54,928 nucleotides of DNA from HGM11788 sp964654945. Lineage in GTDB: Bacteria; Bacillota; Clostridia; Lachnospirales; CAG-274. Both the position numbers and the translations under genes were made by a program. The stretch is from assembly GCA_964654945.1 (NCBI GenBank), contig CAZZLN010000007.1, positions 1 through 54,928 of the forward strand. The letters are read 5' to 3'. Positions 1 through 7,911 of the stretch are shown piece by piece; the first letter of the stretch is position 1, and each line of letters starts with the position of its first letter. The notes beneath the pieces are model-generated. The model had not been told where the DNA came from. It made no database searches and was given only the letters and a program-made list of their open reading frames with translations.

Positions 1-36
1 GCTTGACCCCGGTAGGTATATTTTTTTACTTTTTTG

Positions 37-201
37 TGTCCACTTTATTGACTATGGTTCAAAAATCCTTCCATTGATTCTCTTAATGCCTGTCTTTCAG
101 GACTTTCATTTCTTTTTCTTCTTGCCATAATAAAAAACCTCCAAACTGATAATTTTATTATATATCAGTTTAGAGGTTTACACAATCTTTAGGATAGACC
201 C
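37..201 (-). mobile_element. Relic of an IS256-like element end (copy 1)
   Basis: Read on the minus strand, this begins GGGTCTATCC, then AAGATTGTGTAAACCTC, a hairpin (138-176) and an ATG that opens a short peptide, MARRKRNESPERQALRES. That peptide resembles the start of IS256-family transposases (recalled, not searched). The frame stops about 27 codons in and is followed by AGTCAATAAAGTGGACA. The same join recurs at 34479-34622, so both are relics of one truncated form. No complete transposase is present. Confidence 0.6.
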
Positions 202-334
202 TATACTATTTATAGCAATTAAAATATATCTAAATTAAATATATTTCCAGTTCATGACAATGAAAATAACAAAAATGTATTAACATGCCACTTGCCAAAA
301 ATCCAGTAATTATACAGCATACAAACCATTTTTT
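201..334. repeat. Imperfect direct repeat flanking the RM island, distal copy
   Basis: By eye this aligns over its length, at roughly 70% identity, with 4076-4207 in the same orientation. Shared blocks include TATACTATTTAT, ATGACAAT and AAAATCCAGTA. The two copies bracket the restriction-modification genes, so the island may have arrived between them or duplicated them. The left edge of this copy abuts the IS256-like relic exactly. The remaining bases to 456 show no gene. Confidence 0.6.
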
Positions 335-456
335 AATTATTCCAAATCGGTACTTTCAAAACTGTATAAGTTTTTTCACCTGATTTTAAGCCCTTTTCCT
401 CACCGTTTCCGCTTAAAGAGATTTAAGATATACATTTCTCACTCAAAATGTTCATA

Positions 457-1587
457 TCATATAACACCATCTAAAATCACTTGCTTATTTATAATTTTTT
501 CTACACTTGAAACTATATCATTTTTCAACAATCTTAAAGTATCATTCTTGACATCAATTTCTTCGCAATATTTTGATATAACAGCTTGTTCTTTTAGATT
601 AATTTTATCTTTAAAAGTTGGTATTTTAATAAGAATATCCCCAAGCCGAGTCTTATTTCCCTTATTAGTAAAAGAAAAAGGATTCTTCATTACTTCAGAC
701 AATATTGCATATCGCAAATAACTTCTATTCAACAGTTTATCATACTCAAGCTTAACAATTAATGGTATTACTTTTTCTGATAAAGAAAATTTCCCATTTC
801 TATAGAAAATACCAATAGAACCATCAATATTCCATGTCAAGCAATTGGAAAAATATTTTACTTTTTCTAAGTTATCTTTTATATATCCGTATCCTATATA
901 GTCCTCAAATTTTGATGCACCATATACAGGAATATCACCTTGATTAGCTCTTACAAAACTTTTTGTTAAAAAAGATCCATTGGTTGTGTGTGACAAATCA
1001 AATATATCTCTAACATATAGTTCTTTATATTCATCCAAAAACTCATCAAAGCTATACGGTATACTTATGTCGGCATTAACTAACTCAGTAAGCTGATTCT
1101 TTAATTCACCCTTTTTCATTAAAATTGCTTGATATTTTTTTATATACTCATACTGCTTTTCTACATTAAATTCACCGTTAGAATCTATAGGAACATTAAT
1201 AGAAATAGTTTTCATATTAAATAACGAAGCTCTGAAATTCCTATCGAAAGACAAATCTTCTTTTAAAATATATAGTGAATATAGAATGTATTGCGGAACT
1301 ATTTTTTCATTAAGGATGTGAATTGTCCCACAGTGGTCTGTAGTAGCAAACTGTATGTTGGGTTTTAAATAATTCAGCTCAAAATTGCCATCAATGCCCC
1401 ACAATATTGCAGGAAAGCTAAAGTCGTCTATATTACTAATCGAGACGTATCCGAATGGTTCAAACACATTTGCACTATATAACGGAATATTTCCATTTAA
1501 TTCCTTCAATTCTTTCTTGAGTTTTCTTTTTCCTATTGATAGCTTGAAATATTCTTCATTTGATAAAAATATTTTTTCATATTTCAT
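457..1587 (-). CDS. Restriction-modification specificity subunit (HsdS/BcgIB-like)
   Basis: This is a 376-residue DNA-recognition subunit with two target-recognition half-domains. The first contains GNIPLYSANVFEPFGY (about residues 32-47) and the second GDIPVYGASKFEDYIGYGY (about 217-235). Each is followed by a helical spacer, the layout of type I HsdS and BcgI-type B subunits. The ATG follows the stop codon of the upstream nuclease-methylase directly, with GGAGC just before it, so the two are translationally coupled. It should choose the bipartite DNA target for the partner enzyme. The target sequence cannot be read from the protein. No HsdR motor gene lies nearby. Confidence 0.85.
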   Translation of the reverse strand: MKYEKIFLSNEEYFKLSIGKRKLKKELKELNGNIPLYSANVFEPFGYVSISNIDDFSFPAILWGIDGNFELNYLKPNIQFATTDHCGTIHILNEKIVPQYILYSLYILKEDLSFDRNFRASLFNMKTISINVPIDSNGEFNVEKQYEYIKKYQAILMKKGELKNQLTELVNADISIPYSFDEFLDEYKELYVRDIFDLSHTTNGSFLTKSFVRANQGDIPVYGASKFEDYIGYGYIKDNLEKVKYFSNCLTWNIDGSIGIFYRNGKFSLSEKVIPLIVKLEYDKLLNRSYLRYAILSEVMKNPFSFTNKGNKTRLGDILIKIPTFKDKINLKEQAVISKYCEEIDVKNDTLRLLKNDIVSSVEKIINKQVILDGVI

Positions 1588-3657
1588 TTATTGCTCCTTT
1601 ATCTTTTCAATAACTTTTATATACTCATCTAAAACACTCTTTAGACTTGAGAGTTCTTCTTCAAAATCATCTACGGAAACGGTTTTCTTGGTTTCTTCTA
1701 TTCCTAATGCAACCTTTTCATCAATTGTCCACCATCTATCAATAACCCAATGAGATGATTGTTCAAATAATTCAATGGGCTGTACTTTGCAACGTGGATA
1801 TTTCCCAGATATAAAATCATCAAAATTAGATTTTGAACCACAAAACATCTTAAATAATGTCTCCATTTCCGGCAAGTCCGTATTTGGTATATCTTCTCTT
1901 GTTACGCTAGTTAGTTTTTCACCTATATTTGATACAATATAAGTAAACACTGGCTCAGTCTGTCTTTCACCAATATCGTTCTTTTTGGTTATTGCCATTA
2001 CATAAGCATGTACATTATTAGCAAAAAAAGTCCTTACTGGCAGCGATATAATTGCATCTAAGTGACAATTTAACAATATATGTTCTCTTAGTTTCTTTCC
2101 GCTTATACGGCTTAGTATTCCATCCGGAATAACTATGAATGCCTTACCTCCTTTTTTTAAAGAACGAATTATCCATTCCATCGCAATCCCCTCTAAGCCT
2201 AGAGCATTTACAGGATATTTGTCTCGTGTATGAGGAGTAGCTTTTATTTCTTCTTTTATTATTCCTGAACCCCTTGTAACATAAGGTGGATTACTAAGTA
2301 TATAGTCATATTTTTCATTTTCACATTCATCATCTATTATATATCCAAATGTACCCAAATTATCTTTAAACAACTTAAAAGTGTTATTAAATATATTAGC
2401 AAAACTATTTGTACAATGAGGATATTTAAAAAGAATTTCGGCTAAATAGATCAACATATTTGCTTTTGCTAAAATTATTGTTCGTTCATCCTCCTTTTCA
2501 AATCCTTTATCAAAGCCGTGTAAAACGAACGATGGTTTAATTTCCCCTTTTTTATTCGGAGTATATTCCTGTCTCATAGAATCATTAAGGTTTAATAATT
2601 CAAGCAGAAATCCACCCACACCACAAAAAGGATCACATATTCGTTTATCTTGATATTTAAACGATGCATCATTCATTTGAGCCATCCTTATAATAGATTG
2701 AACTAATTTTCTTGGAGTAAAATATTGCCCCATTGCTTCAACCTCTTGTTTCAAGAAGCTCTCGTACAAACGAGTTTTAAATTGCTTATCTATATTGGTC
2801 AAACTACCAACTTCATCACTATAATCATTTAAGTGTTTTAATGATTTTGCAAACAACAACGATTGAGATAAATTGGCATTTCCTGATTCGTCAACAAAAA
2901 TAGTTCCATTGATTATAGTAGTTCCATCTTCTCCCTTTGGAAACAATGTTCTTATTTTAGGACGAGAGTTTTTTGCATAATAATCTAATGCATCACCTGG
3001 ATTGGTTTTAGACTTATTATACACCTTTTCAAAATTATAGTCCTCATCCAAAACTTTCAAGTCACTTAAAAATTTAAAAATAAATAATTCAACAACATTA
3101 TACAGGCACTTGACTGGTGTTTTTCCAGTAGCTGCCCATATAGTCTGCCACAAACGGTTTGCTAATGATGTTGGATTGATATATTCAGCACGTTTAATAG
3201 TTGAATTTGTTTTAGATATTGAATTATTAATTTCATCAATTAAAAACTCAAGCGCATCCGAATTCTCTATCTTAACATTGTTAAATACTGTGCGTATTTC
3301 ATTTCCGTTTGAATCACATATTCTTTCTCCATTAAGTGCATTTAACCAAAAAGATTTAGTGCCATCCGTTACTATAAAAATTTTGCATATTAACTTAGCA
3401 ACGTCAATTTCTTGAGCAATTGCGGAGCTTATTTGTTTGTCAGTTGATAATTCTTCTGGCAATTTATATTCAACAAATGCAATTACTTTATTTTGATAAA
3501 AAACAAGCCCATCAGGTTTTTTGTTAGTCACTCCTGTATACCTTTTTTTAGGTAACAAACCGCTATTTACTAATTGCCCAATTGTTGTACTACCTAACTT
3601 GTAGTATGTAAATTTTCCTATCTGCTGAGGTATTGTTTGAATAAGTTCTTCACTCAT
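1588..3657 (-). CDS. Fused PD-ExK nuclease and N6-adenine methyltransferase (BcgI-like)
   Basis: The chosen start is the ATG at 3657, preceded by AAAGGGGA at good spacing. The longer frame to 3792 belongs to a broken HTH gene. Numbering on that longer frame, residues 93-110 carry PDG and FVEYK, the D...ExK pattern of PD-(D/E)xK nucleases. Residues 355-361 are GQYFTPR, 387-394 DPFCGVGG (SAM-binding motif I) and 501-504 NPPY (adenine methylase catalytic motif IV). The C-terminus is a coiled coil. One chain with both nuclease and methylase, plus a separate specificity subunit, matches BcgI-type type IIB enzymes better than type I, because no ATPase motor is present. Whether the N-terminal domain really cuts is inference from the motif. 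Confidence 0.8.
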   Translation of the reverse strand: MSEELIQTIPQQIGKFTYYKLGSTTIGQLVNSGLLPKKRYTGVTNKKPDGLVFYQNKVIAFVEYKLPEELSTDKQISSAIAQEIDVAKLICKIFIVTDGTKSFWLNALNGERICDSNGNEIRTVFNNVKIENSDALEFLIDEINNSISKTNSTIKRAEYINPTSLANRLWQTIWAATGKTPVKCLYNVVELFIFKFLSDLKVLDEDYNFEKVYNKSKTNPGDALDYYAKNSRPKIRTLFPKGEDGTTIINGTIFVDESGNANLSQSLLFAKSLKHLNDYSDEVGSLTNIDKQFKTRLYESFLKQEVEAMGQYFTPRKLVQSIIRMAQMNDASFKYQDKRICDPFCGVGGFLLELLNLNDSMRQEYTPNKKGEIKPSFVLHGFDKGFEKEDERTIILAKANMLIYLAEILFKYPHCTNSFANIFNNTFKLFKDNLGTFGYIIDDECENEKYDYILSNPPYVTRGSGIIKEEIKATPHTRDKYPVNALGLEGIAMEWIIRSLKKGGKAFIVIPDGILSRISGKKLREHILLNCHLDAIISLPVRTFFANNVHAYVMAITKKNDIGERQTEPVFTYIVSNIGEKLTSVTREDIPNTDLPEMETLFKMFCGSKSNFDDFISGKYPRCKVQPIELFEQSSHWVIDRWWTIDEKVALGIEETKKTVSVDDFEEELSSLKSVLDEYIKVIEKIKEQ

Positions 3658-3872
3658 TAAAAATATCCCCTTTCTTACTTGGTATTTTTCAAATGCAACA
3701 TCGAGTTCTTTGCAGTACTTCTCAAACGCAAAAATCTGTTGTATACTAGGAATATTACTTCCTTTTTTCCAACAATTCACAGTTGCAAACATACACCTAA
3801 ATTTCTTACAAGTGTTTCTTGACTCATATTTAGATGCATTCTTAGTTGAAACGCCTTACCTCCAAACTCCAT
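3658..3872 (-). pseudogene. Frameshifted XRE-type helix-turn-helix remnant ahead of the RM genes
   Basis: From the ATG at 3872 the frame reads MEFGGKAFQLRMHLNMSQE, then TLVRNLGVCLQL and a stop at 3777. The adjacent frame continues the same fold: FATVNCWKKGSNIPSIQQ, then AFEKYCKELDV, running into the methylase. Adding one T to the TTT run near 3787 would join them as a complete helix-turn-helix (SQE..LVRNLGV..ATVNCWKKG). Upstream the first frame stays open to about 3990 apart from one TAG at 3909-3911. It is either a broken controller-type regulator or an N-terminal HTH domain lost from the methylase. Confidence 0.6.
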
Positions 3873-4050
3873 GACATAGTCCCATAATAAATGGTTTTTC
3901 TTAAGATCCTAGCTAAACACCTTCTTATCAAAGCTCTTTGTTCTTATAAGTGCATACACAGGATAGAAATCTTTCCATCTTGTTTTTTGGTCACCTCATG
4001 ATATAATTATTTCAAGCTTTTCCACAAGTATTGTTTCAACTGAATAGTAC

Positions 4051-4077
4051 AAAAGGTCTGAAATTATCAGGTCTTTT
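4051..4077 (-). terminator. Possible hairpin terminator downstream of guaA
   Basis: AAAAGGTCTGA and TCAGGTCTTTT can pair over 11 positions with two G-U wobbles and a 5-base loop. It lies about 135 bp beyond the guaA stop in the minus direction and has weak U-tracts on both sides. It is the only candidate end for the long rnhB-guaA gene train. Confidence 0.35.
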
Positions 4078-4207
4078 ATACTATTTATCGCGATTAAATT
4101 ATACTAAATTCTAATATATTTTTAGTATATGACAATAAAAACGCATCAAAAACGTATCACTGCTTATTAAAAATCCAGTATTTATGCAGTATACAAGACA
4201 TTTTTCT
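4076..4207. repeat. Imperfect direct repeat flanking the RM island, guaA-proximal copy
   Basis: Partner of 201-334 in the same orientation. It lies immediately beyond the guaA stop codon, so this copy is probably the resident one and marks the island boundary. It has no coding potential, and no protein-like frame is shared with the partner. Confidence 0.6.
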
Positions 4208-4209
4208 GT

Positions 4210-5739
4210 TTACTCCCACTCTATTGTTGAAGGGGGCTTTGAGGTAATATCATACACTATTCTATTAATTGATTTTACTTCATTTACAATTCTGCTGCTT
4301 ATTTTAGCTAAAACATCATAAGGAATTCTTGCAAAATCAGCAGTCATAAAGTCAGATGTTGTTACACCTCTAAGTGCAAGTGTATAATCATAAGTTCTGA
4401 AATCTCCCATAACACCTACACTGCGCATAGAAGTAAGAACAGCAAAATACTGATTAATATCTCTGTCTAAACCTGCATTTGCAATTTCTTCTCTGAATAT
4501 TGCATCTGCATCCTGTAAAATATCAACCTTTTCCTGAGTAATTTCACCTATAATTCTGATAGCAAGACCGGGGCCGGGGAATGGCTGACGCCAAACAAGA
4601 TAATCCGCAAGTCCAAGCTCAATACCAAGCTGACGCACCTCATCTTTAAAAAGAAGTCTTAAAGGCTCAACAATATCTTTAAAATCAACATAGTCAGGAA
4701 GTCCTCCAACATTATGGTGGCTCTTTATAACAGCTGCATCACCGGCACCTGATTCAATAACATCAGGATAGATTGTACCCTGTGCAAGAAAATCAACTGT
4801 GCCTATCTTTTTAGCCTCATCTTCAAAAACTCTTATAAATTCTTCACCAATAATTTTTCTCTTTGTTTCAGGGTCAGAAACACCTGCAAGCTTATTTAAA
4901 AATCTTTCGCCTGCATTAACTCTTACAAAATTAACATCCCAATCGGCAAATGCTGCTTCAACTTCATCTCCCTCATTTTTTCTCATAAGACCATGGTCAA
5001 CGAAAATACATGTAAGCTGACTGCCAACAGCCTTTGAAAGAAGTGCAGCAAGAACAGAGCTGTCTACACCGCCTGAAAGTGCAAGGAGCACTTTTCCGTC
5101 TCCAACCTTTTCTCTAACCTGCTTTATTGCAGTTTGAGCATAATTGCTCATACTCCAGTCACCTGAACATTCACAAACTTCATAAAGAAAATTTCTAAGC
5201 ATTTCTTTGCCGTTTTCAGTGTGCATAACCTCAGGATGATACTGAATGCCATAAAGCTTTCTATCTTTATTTTCAAAAGCCGCTACAGGACAATTATCCG
5301 TATAAGCAACAATATTAAATCCATCTGCTACCTTATCAATATAATCTGTATGGCTCATCCATGTAATGCCCTTTTCAGATAATCCCTTAAACAAAACACT
5401 TGATGTATTAAAATATGTTTCTGTTTTACCATATTCACTTGTAGCTGCACTTTTTACAACACCACCTGTTAAATAAGCTGTAAGCTGAGAGCCATAGCAA
5501 ATACCAAGAACAGGTATGCCAAGTTCAAATATTTCCTTGCTGATTGATGGTGAGTCCTCAAGATATACACTGTTAGGACCACCAGTAAAAATAATGCCTT
5601 TTGGATTTAAAGCCTTTATTTCTGCAATAGAAGTTTTGTAAGACTTTACCTCGCAATATACATTACATTCACGCACTCTGCGTGCTATAAGCTGATTATA
5701 CTGACCTCCAAAGTCAAGCACTATAACTAATTCATGCAT
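4210..5739 (-). CDS. guaA: GMP synthase (glutamine-hydrolysing)
   Basis: Converts XMP to GMP with ATP and glutamine, the last step of de novo guanine nucleotide synthesis, in the cytosol. The 509 residues match the family's usual length. The N-terminal class I amidotransferase has the nucleophile Cys81 in GICYGSQL and the His168/Glu170 pair in YHPEV. The ATP-pyrophosphatase domain carries the P-loop SGGVDSS (222-228), and the C-terminus ends in the dimerisation domain. AAGGAG precedes the ATG. It is the last gene of the minus-strand train. Confidence 0.98.
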   Translation of the reverse strand: MHELVIVLDFGGQYNQLIARRVRECNVYCEVKSYKTSIAEIKALNPKGIIFTGGPNSVYLEDSPSISKEIFELGIPVLGICYGSQLTAYLTGGVVKSAATSEYGKTETYFNTSSVLFKGLSEKGITWMSHTDYIDKVADGFNIVAYTDNCPVAAFENKDRKLYGIQYHPEVMHTENGKEMLRNFLYEVCECSGDWSMSNYAQTAIKQVREKVGDGKVLLALSGGVDSSVLAALLSKAVGSQLTCIFVDHGLMRKNEGDEVEAAFADWDVNFVRVNAGERFLNKLAGVSDPETKRKIIGEEFIRVFEDEAKKIGTVDFLAQGTIYPDVIESGAGDAAVIKSHHNVGGLPDYVDFKDIVEPLRLLFKDEVRQLGIELGLADYLVWRQPFPGPGLAIRIIGEITQEKVDILQDADAIFREEIANAGLDRDINQYFAVLTSMRSVGVMGDFRTYDYTLALRGVTTSDFMTADFARIPYDVLAKISSRIVNEVKSINRIVYDITSKPPSTIEWE

Positions 5740-5752
5740 TTGTATATTCTCC

Positions 5753-6313
5753 TTATTTAATATAATTATTTTTCAAAAACATTCTTCTCGGTGTTAAATC
5801 AGTTCTCATAGCCTTTAATATTTCATCACAAGGTTCAATGACAAACTTTCTTTTTTTACCTTTATAAACAGCCACAAAAATATATGTATTTTCTTTTTTG
5901 ATGCCGCTTGAAAAATCTTTAGTTTTAAGACTGTCATACATAGCAAGATGCTGAATATCATCAATATGTGCCATAATTTCAAATTCCTCAGCATAGCCTG
6001 AAAAAACTCTTTTTCTTTTTGATTTATTCATTATAGCATCTATATCAAGATTACCGGATGTATAAGCATATTCATATTCCTTGGCAAGATTGCTTATAAG
6101 CCGGATTGTAATAAAAATCACAATTCCGACAAATATAACAAGCAATATCATTAATGAATAAAAATAATCCTGATTGAGATAAGCAACACTGCTGATTATA
6201 TCCCAAAGCAAAATAATAATAACTGCTGAGCCTATAATCATAACAAATTTTTTAATTTTATCCTGTTTAGTAAATTCCTTTGAAACAAGCTGCTCCTTAA
6301 AAAAGTCCTTCAT
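5753..6313 (-). CDS. Conserved membrane protein, two TM segments (DUF6106-like)
   Basis: The start is set at the ATG at 6313, preceded by GAGGAG. The open frame reaches two TTG codons further. The protein has about 186 residues: a charged N-terminus, two adjacent membrane helices (about 24-45 and 54-75), then a soluble C-terminal domain of about 110 residues rich in charged and beta-like stretches. It reminds me of the clostridial DUF6106 family, but that is memory rather than a search. The SD overlaps the stop of ytfJ, so it is co-translated with the sporulation gene pair. Function unknown. Confidence 0.75.
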   Translation of the reverse strand: MKDFFKEQLVSKEFTKQDKIKKFVMIIGSAVIIILLWDIISSVAYLNQDYFYSLMILLVIFVGIVIFITIRLISNLAKEYEYAYTSGNLDIDAIMNKSKRKRVFSGYAEEFEIMAHIDDIQHLAMYDSLKTKDFSSGIKKENTYIFVAVYKGKKRKFVIEPCDEILKAMRTDLTPRRMFLKNNYIK

Positions 6314-6319
6314 CAACAA

Positions 6320-6709
6320 TTACTCCTCATCGGTTACAATGTCTTCAGCAGCTGCATCATCATTATTCTTACTGAAGAAATTAAACTTTGAAACTACTCC
6401 CGGAACCATATCAATAAGCTTGTTTAAGCTGTTCTGGTCACTTGTGCTGACCATTTGAACATTACCGTTATTTATAACAAGAACCGCTGAAGGAGTAATT
6501 TTAGCACCAATACCGCCCATACCTGAACTTTTTCCATTTTTATCCTGTCTTGAGTCAGAGGAACCCGCACCCACACCAAATGATACATCAACCAATGGCA
6601 CAACTATAATCTCTCCATAGTTAATAGGCTCTCCTACTACAGTTTTTGATGATACAAAATTTTCCATTTTATTGAATAATACTTCAATATTTTCGCCAAT
6701 ACTACTCAT
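6320..6709 (-). CDS. ytfJ: GerW/YtfJ family sporulation protein
   Basis: The 129 residues match the family's size. The glycine/serine-rich core VDVSFGVGAGSS followed by GMGGIGAKITPSAVLVI is the YtfJ signature. In Bacillus the family acts in spore formation or germination, and its presence supports a spore-forming host. It sits 4 bp downstream of a ytfI-like gene, the same pairing as in Bacillus, and its acidic tail ends in the next gene's SD. Confidence 0.93.
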   Translation of the reverse strand: MSSIGENIEVLFNKMENFVSSKTVVGEPINYGEIIVVPLVDVSFGVGAGSSDSRQDKNGKSSGMGGIGAKITPSAVLVINNGNVQMVSTSDQNSLNKLIDMVPGVVSKFNFFSKNNDDAAAEDIVTDEE

Positions 6710-6713
6710 TTGT

Positions 6714-7565
6714 CTACCTCCAGTATTTTTTAATAATAGCCCATATAGGTTCAGTAAGAATATATTTTATAACAGGGATAAGTATAAAAAGCAGATTTGT
6801 TCTTCCTTTTAATAGAATATCTCCTGTAAATATTTTGTTATTAAAATCTCCGTCAATATTTATATTTATGGGAATATAAGGTCTTATCATTGCAATAGCA
6901 CCAATGGCAACACCTGTATCAGCAGGATTGTCAAAACCAATTTTACCATTTACAACAAACTTTTTCAACCTTAATGCCTTTAATATTTTTACAAAATATT
7001 TCCAAGTTATTTTAAAAACATTTTTTATTCCAAATTCCTTATCAAAATCCTTAGCCATATCCTTATATTCTATTATTTCAGGAATAAGCTTTCTGATTCT
7101 CTGAATAAAAGATTTAAACTTTTTTAAAATTTTGTGCTTATTTTTTGTATTATTTCCTTTTTCTTCTGAAGCTTCAGCATTTGTAATATGATGAACACTT
7201 GCAGGTGCATCTGTGTGAAAATTATCTTCATCTGATTTTTTGGGGGATTTTTTATCAGATTTTTTTATTTTTTTATTTTTAATGCTTTTTTCTTTATCTA
7301 ATTCATCATCAGCCAAAAGCTTATTTAAAAACGGTATTCTCAAATTAAAATCATCAGTGCCGTCTCTTAGTATATATTGTACACTAATTATTGAAAATAG
7401 CCAAGTAAATTTTGTATCAATTTCAAAATTATCATTTTTGTTTCCTATAAAATAATATTTCATAGGCAAAAACAGCAAAAGCATAATAATAAGCATAATA
7501 AGGGCAAGAATGCTAAGTAATATTATTCCTATAATTTTAAGTATTAATAAAATAATACCAACCAC
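6714..7565 (-). CDS. ytfI: DUF2953 membrane protein, YtfI-like
   Basis: 283 residues. An N-terminal hydrophobic segment (about 3-34) is followed by beta-rich repeats, a lysine/serine-rich linker (about 95-145) and a second half ending in two hydrophobic stretches. This is the DUF2953 layout, and the pairing with ytfJ directly downstream supports the assignment. The biochemical role is not known; in the gene pair it is thought to accompany sporulation. There is only 16 bp to the upstream gene. Confidence 0.8.
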   Translation of the reverse strand: MVGIILLILKIIGIILLSILALIMLIIMLLLFLPMKYYFIGNKNDNFEIDTKFTWLFSIISVQYILRDGTDDFNLRIPFLNKLLADDELDKEKSIKNKKIKKSDKKSPKKSDEDNFHTDAPASVHHITNAEASEEKGNNTKNKHKILKKFKSFIQRIRKLIPEIIEYKDMAKDFDKEFGIKNVFKITWKYFVKILKALRLKKFVVNGKIGFDNPADTGVAIGAIAMIRPYIPININIDGDFNNKIFTGDILLKGRTNLLFILIPVIKYILTEPIWAIIKKYWR

Positions 7566-7581
7566 AAAATCACCCTTTCAG

Positions 7582-7911
7582 CTATCTGCATCTATTATTA
7601 TAATATCTTCTTATAAAACATAAATCCTTATTATCCTTTACCCAGTCTTCAATAAGTTGTATAAGAATTTGATTTATTCTTTTTCTTCCTTTTGCAATTG
7701 CAATAACTCCGTAGTTTTTTGAAGAATTGACTGTTTTTATTAAATTTGAGGAATTTAAAATCTCCATAATTCCATTGCCAACAGAGCTTACGCATATAAC
7801 ATAAAGATTATATATTGAAGTGCCCTCATCAAGCATACTCTTTATATCTTCAATAGCAATATCAACATTTTCATCAACAATAAGATTTTCATAGTATCTT
7901 ATAAAAATCAC
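7582..7911 (-). CDS. Small conserved hypothetical protein
   Basis: 109 residues with no signal peptide or membrane helix, and an alternating alpha/beta pattern with a basic C-terminus (RRYYNNRCR). It contains GNGIMEILNSSNLIK and GVIAIAKGRKRINQIL, which I cannot assign to a family. Its ATG overlaps the stop of the GH43 gene by 4 bp (ATGA), so it is translationally coupled to it. Its job may concern either that glycosidase or the following ytfIJ genes; position alone cannot decide. Confidence 0.7.
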   Translation of the reverse strand: MIFIRYYENLIVDENVDIAIEDIKSMLDEGTSIYNLYVICVSSVGNGIMEILNSSNLIKTVNSSKNYGVIAIAKGRKRINQILIQLIEDWVKDNKDLCFIRRYYNNRCR

